Below are positions 51,037 through 59,384 of a stretch of 64,000 nt of DNA, one piece after another; position 1 is the stretch's first letter; each line of letters begins with the position of its first letter. Source of the DNA: JALORV01 sp963724365. GTDB lineage: Bacteria; Pseudomonadota; Gammaproteobacteria; Burkholderiales; Burkholderiaceae_F. Made by a program: the position numbers and the translations under genes. Below the pieces are notes generated by a model. The model worked only from the letters and a program-made list of their open reading frames with translations, did not search any database and was not told the DNA's origin. The stretch is from NCBI GenBank assembly GCA_963724365.1, contig CAVRUR010000013.1:186001-250000 (forward strand), given 5' to 3'.

Positions 51037-51885
51037 GTGGAATTGCAGGTCGACCGATACGCGGACGCCGGCGCATTCCTCAAAGCGGCGAAACCTTGGC
51101 TGGCGAGGGCCGAGGTCGAAAACAACGTCATGCTGACCATCGCGAGTTCCATCGCTGACGGGACTCGGACTCTGAAGGAGCCGCCTTACTTCGCAGTGGC
51201 GGTCGTTGGCAGCGAGATCGACTGTTGCGCCAGTCGAACGCCGCCTCACAACATGCTGGTCACCAACGGTACGCCGCGCGGGCTGGTCGCGCTTGCGGCC
51301 GATGCCTTCGGCGCATTCGGACGGCTGCCCGGCGTGAACGGGCCGCGTCAATCGGCGGCCCGCTTTGCGGAGGCCTGGCTGGCCTTGGCCGGAGGTCGAG
51401 CCACCATCAGCATGCGGCAGCGCCTGCACAAGATTGAGCGCGTCAGTACCGATCTGCCTGCGATTCAAGGAAGGCTGCGCGAAGTGACCTCCAGCGAGCG
51501 CGGCCTGGCGGTCGAATGGGCCCTGGCCTTCGTGCGCGAAGCGATTCCGAACCACCCTAACGAGGCAGAAGAGAGTGTCGACCGCCACCTGAGGGCCGGG
51601 ACTCTGAACTTCTGGGACGACGGTGGCCCGGTCACGATGTGCGCCAGCGTGGGCGGCCCCTCGACCAGCGCGCGGATCAACCTCGTTTACACGCCACCCG
51701 ACTTGCGCCGACGAGGCTACGCGACTGCCGCCGTGTCAGCCCTCACAAGGCGACTGCTGGACATGGGCCGTCGGTATTGCTGCCTCTACACCGATCTCGC
51801 AAACCCGACCTCGAACAGCGTTTACCGGCGGATTGGCTATCGGCCGGTGTGCGACATCGACGAGTACTCATTCGCGGAGTCGTGA
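51037..51885 (+). CDS. GNAT-family acetyltransferase
   Basis: 282-residue protein. The C-terminal GNAT domain has INLVYTPPDLRRRGYATAAV (acetyl-CoA loop R-R-x-G-Y-A) and ANPTSNSVYRRIGYRPVCDI. The N-terminal 140 residues are the less conserved partner domain found in this acyltransferase subgroup. The start is GTG at 51037 with AGGAG 3-5 bases upstream, better supported than the following TTG. Substrate unknown. Located in the accessory stretch, frame intact. Confidence 0.85.
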   Translation: MELQVDRYADAGAFLKAAKPWLARAEVENNVMLTIASSIADGTRTLKEPPYFAVAVVGSEIDCCASRTPPHNMLVTNGTPRGLVALAADAFGAFGRLPGVNGPRQSAARFAEAWLALAGGRATISMRQRLHKIERVSTDLPAIQGRLREVTSSERGLAVEWALAFVREAIPNHPNEAEESVDRHLRAGTLNFWDDGGPVTMCASVGGPSTSARINLVYTPPDLRRRGYATAAVSALTRRLLDMGRRYCCLYTDLANPTSNSVYRRIGYRPVCDIDEYSFAES

Positions 51886-52393
51886 CGGGTCCGGGGCGCA
51901 ATCGGCCAGAAGTGGTCACGCCGGTGAAGCTCCGGAGGCGCCTAAAAGCAGTCGCGCTCAGCCGCTCGAACAGTCGTACGCAGGCAGGGAGTACTTCAAA
52001 GGACGGACTTCACAACCTTTACGTCGGTACAACTGGTGGGGGCAAGTCAAAGACAGCGAACTGGATAGCGTCCTTGAGCGCGGTGGACATTCCTGATGAA
52101 GCCGTGGCGCACGGGCGCCTTCATAGGTTAGACCGAATGCGAGGTCTCCTTCGTCAGAAGTGACGCGACAGCGATGTCGTTAGACGAGATTAGCACGGCC
52201 ACCTGAACTCCCCCCGTCGGCATTGCGCCAATCCGCCCGGCCGAATTCGTCAGCTTGCAGTTCCGGCGGATTGCAGCGAGCGATTGATTCTGCTGGCCCC
52301 GCCCGGCCATGTCATTGCGCGCGCGGTGCGCCGGTCGCATACTCGCCTAGCCGCGGCTCCCCTCAGGAACGCGGTCACTTCGTGGAGAATCCC
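51886..52393 (+). other. gene-free gap with degenerate coding-like fragments
   Basis: About 500 bases with no convincing gene. One frame reads LYVGTTGGGKSKT, which looks like a P-loop, and another reads a tryptophan-containing stretch (RYNWWGQVKDSELDSV); they overlap in different frames and neither has a start or a full domain. Two GTTAGAC heptamers lie near 52128 and 52175. It could be a gene remnant, but nothing firmer can be said. Confidence 0.4.
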
Positions 52394-52855
52394 ATGCCGC
52401 CGGTCTATCGCGATGATCCGTATCCCGCGTCCAACTTTGAAGTAATCGTCAACGGGGTCAGCGACGACGGCCAGTCGGTCAAAGGCTCGTTTGCGGAAGT
52501 GAGTGGCCTTGATGTGGAGATCGCGGTCATTGAGTACCGCAACGGTAGCGAGCCGGGAACCGTACGCAAGATTGCCGGGCTGCATAAGTATCCGAACATC
52601 ACGCTCAAGCGAGGCATCATCGGCGATCTCGCCTTCTGGAACTGGATGCGTGCCGCTATCAACGGCAACATTATCCGCGCGCAGGGCAGCATCCTCCTGC
52701 TCGACGAGAGCCGCCAGCCGGTAATGCGCTGGAATTTCCGCCGTGGCTGGCCCTGCAAGATCATCGGTCCCTCGCTGAACGCCAAGGGTAACGAAGTGGC
52801 CGTCGAAAGCATCGAGATTTGCCATGAAGGCCTGACGATCGACGGCGAGGGCTAA
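52394..52855 (+). CDS. T4 gp19-like contractile tail tube protein
   Basis: 153-residue protein of the phage T4 tail-tube (gp19) family, also the inner tube of extracellular contractile injection systems. Hallmarks are PYPASNFEVIVNG, GSFAEVSGLDVEIAVIEYRN, IAGLHKYPNITLKRGIIGD, AFWNWMRAAINGN, and VMRWNFRRGWPCKIIGPSLN followed by GNEVAVESIEICHEGL. ATG at 52394 has GGAGA 6 bases upstream. A full-length, intact tube protein, but no sheath, baseplate, spike or AAA+ ATPase gene is present in this window. Hence an orphan or remnant, or a tube used for another purpose. Confidence 0.85.
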   Translation: MPPVYRDDPYPASNFEVIVNGVSDDGQSVKGSFAEVSGLDVEIAVIEYRNGSEPGTVRKIAGLHKYPNITLKRGIIGDLAFWNWMRAAINGNIIRAQGSILLLDESRQPVMRWNFRRGWPCKIIGPSLNAKGNEVAVESIEICHEGLTIDGEG

Positions 52856-52874
52856 GTGTTGTCTGGAGCAGTTC

Positions 52875-53324
52875 ATGGCGGTCACTCGCGCTAGCCAAAC
52901 GACGGAGCCGCGCGGCGGCGGGCCGCAGGTGATCGTGGACTTCGTCTTCGATCAGGGGCTGCTTTTCATCGCGATCAAGAATATCGGCGCCGCGCCCGCC
53001 TACGGGGTTCGTGTGGACTTCGGCACACGACTCGTTGGGTTGGACGGCACGAAGGAAGTGTCCGCGCAAGCCATGTTCGACCGGCTCGAGTTCCTGCCAC
53101 CACAGAAAGAGATCGTCACCTACTTTGACACCAGCGCCTCGTTCTTTGCGAGTGATCAATCGACTCGCATCACCACTAAGATTGCCTGCCGCACGGCGAA
53201 CGGTGCGCGCCGTGTCTCGACAATCCATCACGACCTGGAGATCTATCGCGACATTGGCTACGTTCGATGGCCGGAGCAGACGTCGACTACCCGCGAAGTC
53301 GACGACGTGGCGACGGACGCTTGA
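52875..53324 (+). CDS. hypothetical beta-rich protein following the tail tube gene
   Basis: 149 residues, ATG at 52875 with GGAG 7 bases upstream, 19 bases after the tube gene, so probably cotranscribed. IVDFVFDQGLLFIAIKNIGA and PAYGVRVDFGTRLVGLDG look like an Ig-like/CARDB-type beta sandwich; the rest is mixed, with no signal peptide, membrane segment or cysteine pair. Not recognised. Its tight linkage suggests work together with the tube protein, but this is inference. Confidence 0.75.
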   Translation: MAVTRASQTTEPRGGGPQVIVDFVFDQGLLFIAIKNIGAAPAYGVRVDFGTRLVGLDGTKEVSAQAMFDRLEFLPPQKEIVTYFDTSASFFASDQSTRITTKIACRTANGARRVSTIHHDLEIYRDIGYVRWPEQTSTTREVDDVATDA

Positions 53325-53674
53325 TAGTTGAGTTGACCGCGGAGGTGCCCCCTCGCGGATCAGGCAGTCTCGGTTTCGCTATCGCTCTCTACACCCTCCG
53401 TTCCTTCGCCGAATCGCGTATGAAGGAATGTCGCTCAGGCCGCTGCTCGTTCAGGCCGACCTGACGCGTCCGACATCCCCCGGAAGCCGAGGCACCCAGG
53501 ATATCGGCTCGGTCGTAGTACACGTTCAAGCTTGAGTCGATCGATGCAATGCGCTGCGTGTTGCCCTATAGATTGGCCACCTGGTCAGCTTATGGCGCTG
53601 GATCGCGTGTTCGGCAAGTTGCTGCCAGTGCTTGTGATCATCTACATTGTCCCTAAGGAGACGTCTCTCACGAG
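53325..53674 (+). other. gene-free gap
   Basis: About 350 bases. Small frames (for example one at 53267-53464) overlap the preceding gene and lack codon or family support. No terminator with a T-run was recognised. Confidence 0.45.
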
Positions 53675-53983
53675 ATGGAAGACTTTGAACGACTAGAAAA
53701 GGAGCGCTATAGAGTCTTTGCACTTGCGGGGATCGTCGCATTAACGATATTGACTGCATTGAGGCGAGAGTTGGTTTCGTCGGCGCCGCTGGCAATCGGG
53801 CTCGGTCTGCTGTGCAGTGGACTCTATGTCGCCTGGCGAGCGACGTCCGAGTACTACTGGGTCTTGGCATCGTCCGAAGCTCGAGCTCGGGGCGCGAAGG
53901 TCACCAAGCGGGGCGTTTGGTTAGGCAACTTGTTTCCCGGAACGGTGGTCGTAGCGGGCGCGCTTTACTTCCTACATCGCTGA
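53675..53983 (+). CDS. small hypothetical membrane protein
   Basis: 102 residues. Three likely membrane segments: VFALAGIVALTILTAL (about 14-29), APLAIGLGLLCSGLYVAW (37-54) and NLFPGTVVVAGALYFL (85-100). A charged N-terminus (MEDFERLEKERYR) should face the cytoplasm. AAGGAGA lies upstream but 13 bases from the ATG, so the start is moderately supported. No family recognised. Confidence 0.6.
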   Translation: MEDFERLEKERYRVFALAGIVALTILTALRRELVSSAPLAIGLGLLCSGLYVAWRATSEYYWVLASSEARARGAKVTKRGVWLGNLFPGTVVVAGALYFLHR

Positions 53984-54123
53984 TACGCCGCTGGCGGCCG
54001 GTAGCGGCCGAGCCACCTGCAGGGCAGAATGCCCGAAAGCAGACGGGCCGACCATGTCGCCGGGGCCGCTGGTAGCGGGCCCGCGCCGGCGAATCGTTCC
54101 GTCAGTTTGTCAGGAGGCTTGGC

Positions 54124-54393
54124 ATGTCATTCCTATGGCAGTGGCTTCAGCATGAGCAGATCGGCGATGCGCAAGCGAGGACTTCTGCAACTCGCTTTGA
54201 TGCAAAGGCTGCATTCGATGAAATAAAGCAGCTGCAGCAGAGAGTCGACCGCCTTTCGCTTCTATGCCAGGCGATGTTTGAGGAGATGGAGAAGTCAGCT
54301 GGGTTTTCTGAGGCTCGCCTGAAAGAGCGAATGCTTGAGATTGATCTTCGTGACGGAAAGCGCGACGGCAGGCTGGCCCCATCCGCTGGCTGA
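54124..54393 (+). CDS. small hypothetical coiled-coil protein
   Basis: 89 residues with a strong ribosome site (AGGAGG, 7 bases before ATG). The segment DAKAAFDEIKQLQQRVDRLS followed by LLCQAMFEEMEKSAG is amphipathic and probably a coiled coil. Tryptophans at the start (FLWQWLQHEQ). No family recognised; the good ribosome site and amino-acid make-up support a real gene. Confidence 0.6.
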   Translation: MSFLWQWLQHEQIGDAQARTSATRFDAKAAFDEIKQLQQRVDRLSLLCQAMFEEMEKSAGFSEARLKERMLEIDLRDGKRDGRLAPSAG

Positions 54394-54497
54394 GATCTAC
54401 CCGCTGACTTGCTTAGGTGCCGGGGAAGGCTGTCTTGAGTTTGCCAGCGCCGCATCTGGCTAGCTCACAGGATGGGCTACCGGAACTCTGTTGCTAA

Positions 54498-54860
54498 TCA
54501 GGCCGACGCGTAGTGCACATACGACTCGCGGACCACGCCGTCCTTGTCGAAGAACAGCACCTCGATGACATGCGTGCCCGTGATGCCCTTGTAGTGGATC
54601 GCAATGCTGTCGACGCCACGCAGCACGTCGAGCACGGTGAACTTGAAATGGTCGAACACCTCGAAGCCTTTCTTCACATACGCACGCAGCGCCGCCTTGC
54701 CCTGCACGGTGCCGCTGGGGTCATGGCTCAGCCGCGCAATCAGCGGGGAGTGGAAGATCACGTCGTTGGTGTAGAAGTCCAGCACGCGATCGAGGTCCTT
54801 CGACTCGAACGCGGCGACCCAACGCTTCACGTAGTCGGCCGTCTTCTCCATCGTCAGCAT
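54498..54860 (-). CDS. SnoaL/NTF2-like protein
   Basis: 120-residue NTF2-fold protein. VKRWVAAFESKDLDRVLDFY, TNDVIFHSPLIARL and GKAALRAYVKKGFEVFDHFK are typical of SnoaL-like small-ligand or polyketide-cyclase-type domains. ATG at 54860 (MLTMEKTADY) has AGGAGA 6 bases upstream. The only minus-strand gene of the accessory stretch. No substrate can be assigned. Confidence 0.82.
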   Translation of the reverse strand: MLTMEKTADYVKRWVAAFESKDLDRVLDFYTNDVIFHSPLIARLSHDPSGTVQGKAALRAYVKKGFEVFDHFKFTVLDVLRGVDSIAIHYKGITGTHVIEVLFFDKDGVVRESYVHYASA

Positions 54861-55062
54861 CGATGTCTCCTCTGGTGTGGGTTGCGGCGGCCGGATCTTG
54901 GCCGGACGTCGGCCAGTGTGCCACGCGCCACCGTCACCGGCGGTACCCGGCCAATTTCTGACTCTCATGGCACCGTTGAGAATTGCCGGATAGCGGCCAC
55001 CTGACCGCGCGACTAAGCTCCCAATCTGCTCAATCGCGCCTCTTACGTATGACAGGAGCATC

Positions 55063-55743
55063 GTGAAGAAGTCTGTAGCCAAGAAGAGTTCGTCGGCCGG
55101 TTCGCGGACGGCGGTTCGTCCGCAAGTTCGTGGCCTTCTCGAGCGATCTGCGGCCTACCGTTCGCTGCCGCCCGAAAAACGTCGTCAGGTCGCGCACGAC
55201 ACGGTCCGAGTTGCGTCGTACTTGGCTGATCCCAATCGACTCGTTTCCTCTGAGTTCGCAAACCCGGTTCTGTCACCGAACGATCTGCTCGCAGCCGTGA
55301 GCTTCCCGTCATTCGTCGCGGGACTGATCAACGGTGTTTTTGGGGCGATCGTAAATGCGTCGACCCAGCAAATGGAGGCCTACGCAGAGCTTGTGGCACG
55401 GGCCTCTAAGTCTGTGTCCGACTTCTCGTCCGACACCATCACGGACGGTAAAGCCCGGGCCGAGTTGGTAGCAACGTTCCCTCACTTGTTTTGCAGATCG
55501 GGCAATGGTGGCCTGCGTCTTGCGGCGAGCAAGTCGTTTAGCCGCTCGGATCTGGCGCACTTGAGGCGGACACTAGGCCTACGTCGATCCCCTCTGGCGC
55601 CCGACTCGCAGAACGGACTGCGACATCTGGTGCTAGCCGTGCGCCGCCGGACTGCCCGCGAGCGACAGCGCTCCTTCGCTTTGGCGCTCTCGATGGGCAT
55701 CAATCGGATTGTTGTGACGGACGGGCGAATTGCTGCTCGGTAG
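55063..55743 (+). CDS. hypothetical protein with conserved helical core
   Basis: 226 residues, GTG start at 55063 with AGGAG 5 bases upstream. The N-terminus is Lys/Ser-rich and flexible. The middle segment VSFPSFVAGLINGVFGAIVN then ASTQQMEAYAELVARASKSV is a hydrophobic-to-amphipathic helix pair that recalls uncharacterised proteins I associate with contractile-injection loci; this is recollection, not proof. The C-terminus is Arg-rich (RRRTARERQRSFALALSMG). It lies 2.2 kb from the tube gene on the same strand. Confidence 0.6.
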   Translation: MKKSVAKKSSSAGSRTAVRPQVRGLLERSAAYRSLPPEKRRQVAHDTVRVASYLADPNRLVSSEFANPVLSPNDLLAAVSFPSFVAGLINGVFGAIVNASTQQMEAYAELVARASKSVSDFSSDTITDGKARAELVATFPHLFCRSGNGGLRLAASKSFSRSDLAHLRRTLGLRRSPLAPDSQNGLRHLVLAVRRRTARERQRSFALALSMGINRIVVTDGRIAAR

Positions 55744-56097
55744 GCCATCTCGCTAACGCACAGGCGAGAGCAGGGAAAGATTCGGCCAGATGCGGTCCCC
55801 AGATACACCTCGATCGCGCGACAGAATGCGGACTTTTGGGATAAGTAATAAGCACCGAAGCAGCGATCGGGACCCAGTTATCAAGGGCAACGAGACTCTC
55901 TGGACGGCTCCGGCTCTCCTAAAGCTGCGTGTCGCACGGCCTCTTCGTCGACCAGCACTTCGGCTTAAGTAGAGTCCGGATCCGGTTAAACGGAGAGACT
56001 CCTCCGATAAATCAAGTCAAGCCTCGCAGCTAGACGCCCGCGCCATTCGACGGGCGCAAATTGCGGGGCGTACCACGAATTCTCTAGACTGCTCCGC
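55744..56097 (+). other. gene-free gap
   Basis: About 350 bases, lower in GC than the window average near 55835. A 6-bp hairpin CGCCCG/CGGGCG at 56035-56056 has no T-run and is not called a terminator. No gene, tRNA or repeat was recognised. Confidence 0.45.
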
Positions 56098-56880
56098 ATG
56101 TCCGCCTCTCCTTCCTATCGACGAATGCTGAGCCGTCGCGGTCTGCTACTCGCAGTTGGCGCGGGCGCCTTAGCGTTGTGGGCACTTCCGAACCTTCCGT
56201 ACGAGGACCTCAAAGCCCGCTACTACCGAGTCTTCCCGCGGGACTTTGTTCTCTTCGTATACGACCCAAGTAGCTCTGGCAAAGACCTCCGCAACCTAGA
56301 TCGAGCCTACCCCGGTGACAGACAGAGGCATGACGGACTGCGCATCATTGTTCAGCCGATAAACGAGAGCGAGATACTTGGGTCGATCGACGAGGTACTT
56401 GATGCCTTCGGACGAACTCCGAGTGAACCAAGTTCAAGCAGACTATTCCTGCGGCTTTCGCCGCCACTTGGCATCAGCATGAAGAAGGTACGGGCAGATC
56501 TCGATGCGCAAAATCGTTACACGGGGGAAGACAGAGTCCGTCTGCTGGGTCGAATTGTTCCGACATTTGGGGGTGCGTGGTGGTGCGGTGCTGACGGGAG
56601 TGCGACGAAAAGCACTCCTTGTCAGCAATTCGAGGACGACTTGGCGTATAGCGAGTGGAACTTTGGAGGCTTTGGACTCCGAATGGACGATCAGACGTTC
56701 CAACTGCTACATGAGTGCCTCGCCAAAGCGCTTCTCGAGCACTACGTGGCGAAACGGTGCGGCCAAACCCCTTGCTCAAGCGGAGCGTCAACGGCAGGAC
56801 GCAATGCCCTCGTCGCCCGCTTAGCTCGAACGATGAGTGTCAGCTTCCGAGTCGCCCAGATGAGTCCGCTCTCGGCGTGA
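56098..56880 (+). CDS. hypothetical exported protein with twin-arginine-like signal
   Basis: 260 residues. MLSRRGLLLAVGAGALALWA near the N-terminus looks like a Tat signal (SRRGLLL) or a signal anchor. The rest is a soluble domain with FVLFVYDPSSSGKDLRNLDR, IIVQPINESEILGSIDEVLD and GRIVPTFGGAWWCGADGS. No known catalytic motif was seen and the family is not recognised. The start at 56098 lacks a clear ribosome site; ATG at 56125 is an alternative. Convergent with iscX. Confidence 0.62.
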   Translation: MSASPSYRRMLSRRGLLLAVGAGALALWALPNLPYEDLKARYYRVFPRDFVLFVYDPSSSGKDLRNLDRAYPGDRQRHDGLRIIVQPINESEILGSIDEVLDAFGRTPSEPSSSRLFLRLSPPLGISMKKVRADLDAQNRYTGEDRVRLLGRIVPTFGGAWWCGADGSATKSTPCQQFEDDLAYSEWNFGGFGLRMDDQTFQLLHECLAKALLEHYVAKRCGQTPCSSGASTAGRNALVARLARTMSVSFRVAQMSPLSA

Positions 56881-56901
56881 GGCGAATTCCGCAAAGGGTC
56901 G

Positions 56902-57096
56902 CTACGCGACTTCCTCTATCCACGCCATCTGGATTGCCTCCAGGATTTTCTCGCCGGACCGCGCGGGGTCGTCGCTGAATCCGGGCAGTTCGCATACCCA
57001 GCGATGCAAGTCGGTGAATCGTATCGTCCGCGGGTCGATATCCGCGTGGGCCTCGGACAGGGCGATGGCAAGCTCCAGCGAGTCGGTCCATTTCAT
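56902..57096 (-). CDS. iscX: Fe-S assembly adaptor IscX
   Basis: 64-residue acidic protein, last gene of the isc operon. MKWTDSLELAIALSEAHADI, RFTDLHRWVCELPGFSDDP and EAIQMAWIEEVA match IscX throughout. It binds IscS and iron and modulates cluster assembly. Frame intact; 45 bases after fdx. Confidence 0.94.
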   Translation of the reverse strand: MKWTDSLELAIALSEAHADIDPRTIRFTDLHRWVCELPGFSDDPARSGEKILEAIQMAWIEEVA

Positions 57097-57141
57097 ATCG
57101 GCCTCTTCATTGCTTTGGCGACCGTGCGCATTGGTCGGCAG

Positions 57142-57480
57142 CTAGTGCAGCTCTTTCGCATAATTGATGCTGTACTTCGGAATTTCGACGGTCAGGTCCG
57201 CATCCTGCACGATCGCCTGGCAGGACAGGCGCGACACCGGAGTCAGGCCCCAGGCGCGGTCGAGCAGATCCTCTTCGTTGTCGCTCGCGGACGGCAGCGA
57301 CGCGTATCCCTTGCGGATGATGCAATGACAGGTCGTGCAGGCGGCCACCTTGCCGCACGCGTGCTCGATGTCGACACCGTGATCGAGCAGCGCGTCGGTG
57401 AGCGTCACCCCGCGCGCGACGTCAAACTCTGCACCATCGGGACAGAGCTCCTCGTGAGGCAATACGGTGATCTTCGGCAT
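57142..57480 (-). CDS. fdx: ISC-type [2Fe-2S] ferredoxin
   Basis: 112-residue adrenodoxin-type ferredoxin that supplies electrons for cluster assembly. The cluster ligands lie in IEHACGKVAACTTCHCIIRK (first three Cys) and VSRLSCQAIVQ (fourth). MPKITVLPHEELCPDG at the start and ending INYAKELH. ATG at 57480 is used; one codon upstream another ATG exists. Downstream of hscA by 23 bases. Confidence 0.95.
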   Translation of the reverse strand: MPKITVLPHEELCPDGAEFDVARGVTLTDALLDHGVDIEHACGKVAACTTCHCIIRKGYASLPSASDNEEDLLDRAWGLTPVSRLSCQAIVQDADLTVEIPKYSINYAKELH

Positions 57481-57503
57481 CATCGCGCCCGCGTTGCGGC
57501 AGG

Positions 57504-59384
57504 CTACTTGGCCAGTTCTTCGATCGTGCGTCCGGCCAGCGCGGCGCGTATCGAACGGTCCATGCGCCGCGCAGCGAAGTCATCGGTACCGGCGACCAGC
57601 GCTTCAGTGGCCTGCCGGATAGCGACCGTATCGGCATCCTGCAGGTGCCTCGATACCTCGGCCACAAGGCGTTCGATCGTATTGCGCTCTTCCGGCTCCA
57701 GCAGATCCCCATCGGCGGCAAGGGCTGCCAGCGACGCTTCAAGCAGGCGTTGTGCCTCGACCTGCTGTTCACGTATCGCACGCGCCCGCATGTCATCGTC
57801 GGCCGAGCCGAACGAGTCCTGCAGCATGCGGGCGATCTCGTCGTCGGACAGGCCATACGTGGGCTTGACGACAATGGCGGCCTCGACTCCGCTGCCGGTC
57901 TCGCGCGCGGCGACGGAGAGCAATCCGTCGGCATCCACCGTGAATGTGACACGGATGCGAGCGGCCCCGGCCACCATCGGCGGGATGCCGCGCAGTTCGA
58001 AGCGGGCCAGCGATCGACAGTCCGAGACGAGTTCCCGTTCGCCCTGCACGACATGGACCGCCATGGCCGTCTGGCCGTCCCGAAAGGTCGTGAACTCCTG
58101 CGCTCGCGCGACCGGTATCGCCGAATTTCGCGGAATGATCCGCTCGACCAGCCCGCCCATGGTCTCCAGGCCGAGCGACAGGGGAATGACATCCAGCAGC
58201 AGCCAGTCGTCGCCGGCCGCACGATTGCCCGCGAGCAGGTGGGCCTGCATCGCCGCACCCAGCGCGACGACCTTGTCAGGATCGATGTTCGTGAGGGGTG
58301 CCTGCCCGAAAAAGGCACCCACCGCCTTGTGCACATGCGGCATGCGGGTTGCGCCGCCGACCATCACCACTCCGTCGATGTCCCTGGCGGTGATGCCGGC
58401 GTCGTGCAGCACCTTGCGACACGCCGCCAGTGTCTTGTCCACCAGCGGTTGCGTCATGCGCGCGAACTCCCGGCTCGGAGTCGGCACGTCCACCACTTCG
58501 CCGGTCGACAGCACCGCGTTGGCCTGGACCTCGGGCTCGACCGACAGGCGCTCCTTCACTTCGCGCGCCTTGACCATCAGCGCACGCGCGTCCTGCTGGG
58601 ACAACGGCAGCAGTTGCGCCTGCTCGATGATCCAGCAGAACAGGCGATGGTCGAAGTCATCGCCGCCCAGCGCCGAGTCACCGCCGGTGGCGAGCACTTC
58701 GAAGACGCCCTGCGAAAGCTTGAGGATCGAGATATCGAAGGTTCCGCCACCGAGGTCGTAGATCGCGTAGGTGCCGTGGGCGCCATGGTCCAGCCCATAG
58801 GCGATCGCGGCGGCGGTCGGCTCGTTGAGCAGGCGCAGGATGTTGATGCCTGCCAGCCGAGCCGCGTCCTTCGTGGCCTGCCGCTGCGCGTCGTCGAAGT
58901 AGGCGGGAACAGTGACGACCGCACCGACCAGATCGCCGCCGAGCGCCTGCTCCGCGCGCTCGCGCAGGACTTTCAGGATCTCGGCCGAGACTTCAACAGG
59001 ACTCTTCACACCGGCAGCGGTGCGCAGCTGCAGCATGCCGGGCGCATCGTCGGCGCGCTCGACAAAGTCGTACGGCATGTTCTCGATGTGCTGCACATCC
59101 GAGCGTGCGCGCCCCATGAAGCGCTTGACCGACACCACGGTGTTGCGCGGATCCAGCGACTGGTGCTTCTGCGCTTCATAGCCGACCTCGGCCGTCCCGT
59201 TGGCCAGGTAGCGCACGACGGAGGGAAGCATCGGGCGTCCCTCGGCGTCGTCGATGACGACCGGAATGCTGTTGCGTACGGTCGCCACCAGGGAATTGGT
59301 GGTTCCGAGGTCGATGCCGACCGCCAGCCGATGCTGGTGCGGGGCCGGCGACTCACCCGGCTCGGCGATCTGCAGCAAGGCCAT
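57504..59384 (-). CDS. hscA: Hsp70-class chaperone HscA
   Basis: 626-residue Hsp70 homologue dedicated to IscU. The ATPase domain opens AVGIDLGTTNSLVATVRNSI, with IYDLGGGTFDISILKL and GVVMVGGATRMPHVHKAVG. The substrate-binding domain starts at about residue 390 (DWLLLDVIPLSLGLETMGGL). It should bind the LPPVK loop of IscU, which is present in the IscU here. Intact over 1.9 kb and overlapping the hscB stop by one base. Confidence 0.96.
   Translation of the reverse strand: MALLQIAEPGESPAPHQHRLAVGIDLGTTNSLVATVRNSIPVVIDDAEGRPMLPSVVRYLANGTAEVGYEAQKHQSLDPRNTVVSVKRFMGRARSDVQHIENMPYDFVERADDAPGMLQLRTAAGVKSPVEVSAEILKVLRERAEQALGGDLVGAVVTVPAYFDDAQRQATKDAARLAGINILRLLNEPTAAAIAYGLDHGAHGTYAIYDLGGGTFDISILKLSQGVFEVLATGGDSALGGDDFDHRLFCWIIEQAQLLPLSQQDARALMVKAREVKERLSVEPEVQANAVLSTGEVVDVPTPSREFARMTQPLVDKTLAACRKVLHDAGITARDIDGVVMVGGATRMPHVHKAVGAFFGQAPLTNIDPDKVVALGAAMQAHLLAGNRAAGDDWLLLDVIPLSLGLETMGGLVERIIPRNSAIPVARAQEFTTFRDGQTAMAVHVVQGERELVSDCRSLARFELRGIPPMVAGAARIRVTFTVDADGLLSVAARETGSGVEAAIVVKPTYGLSDDEIARMLQDSFGSADDDMRARAIREQQVEAQRLLEASLAALAADGDLLEPEERNTIERLVAEVSRHLQDADTVAIRQATEALVAGTDDFAARRMDRSIRAALAGRTIEELAK

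Noticed and set aside
51980..52060. P-loop NTPase fragment (GTTGGGKSKT)
   Set aside because: The motif stands alone in a short frame with no start, ribosome site or downstream Walker B, and another frame of the same DNA looks equally coding-like.
56035..56056. Terminator hairpin CGCCCG/CGGGCG
   Set aside because: Only 6 bp with a 10-base loop and no T-run after it.
49885..56890. Chromosomal integron cassette array
   Set aside because: Mostly same-strand small genes with spacers suggested cassettes, and GTTAGAC/GTTAAAC heptamers occur near 52128, 52175 and 55985. No matching RYYYAAC partners, imperfect palindromes of attC type or integron integrase were found.
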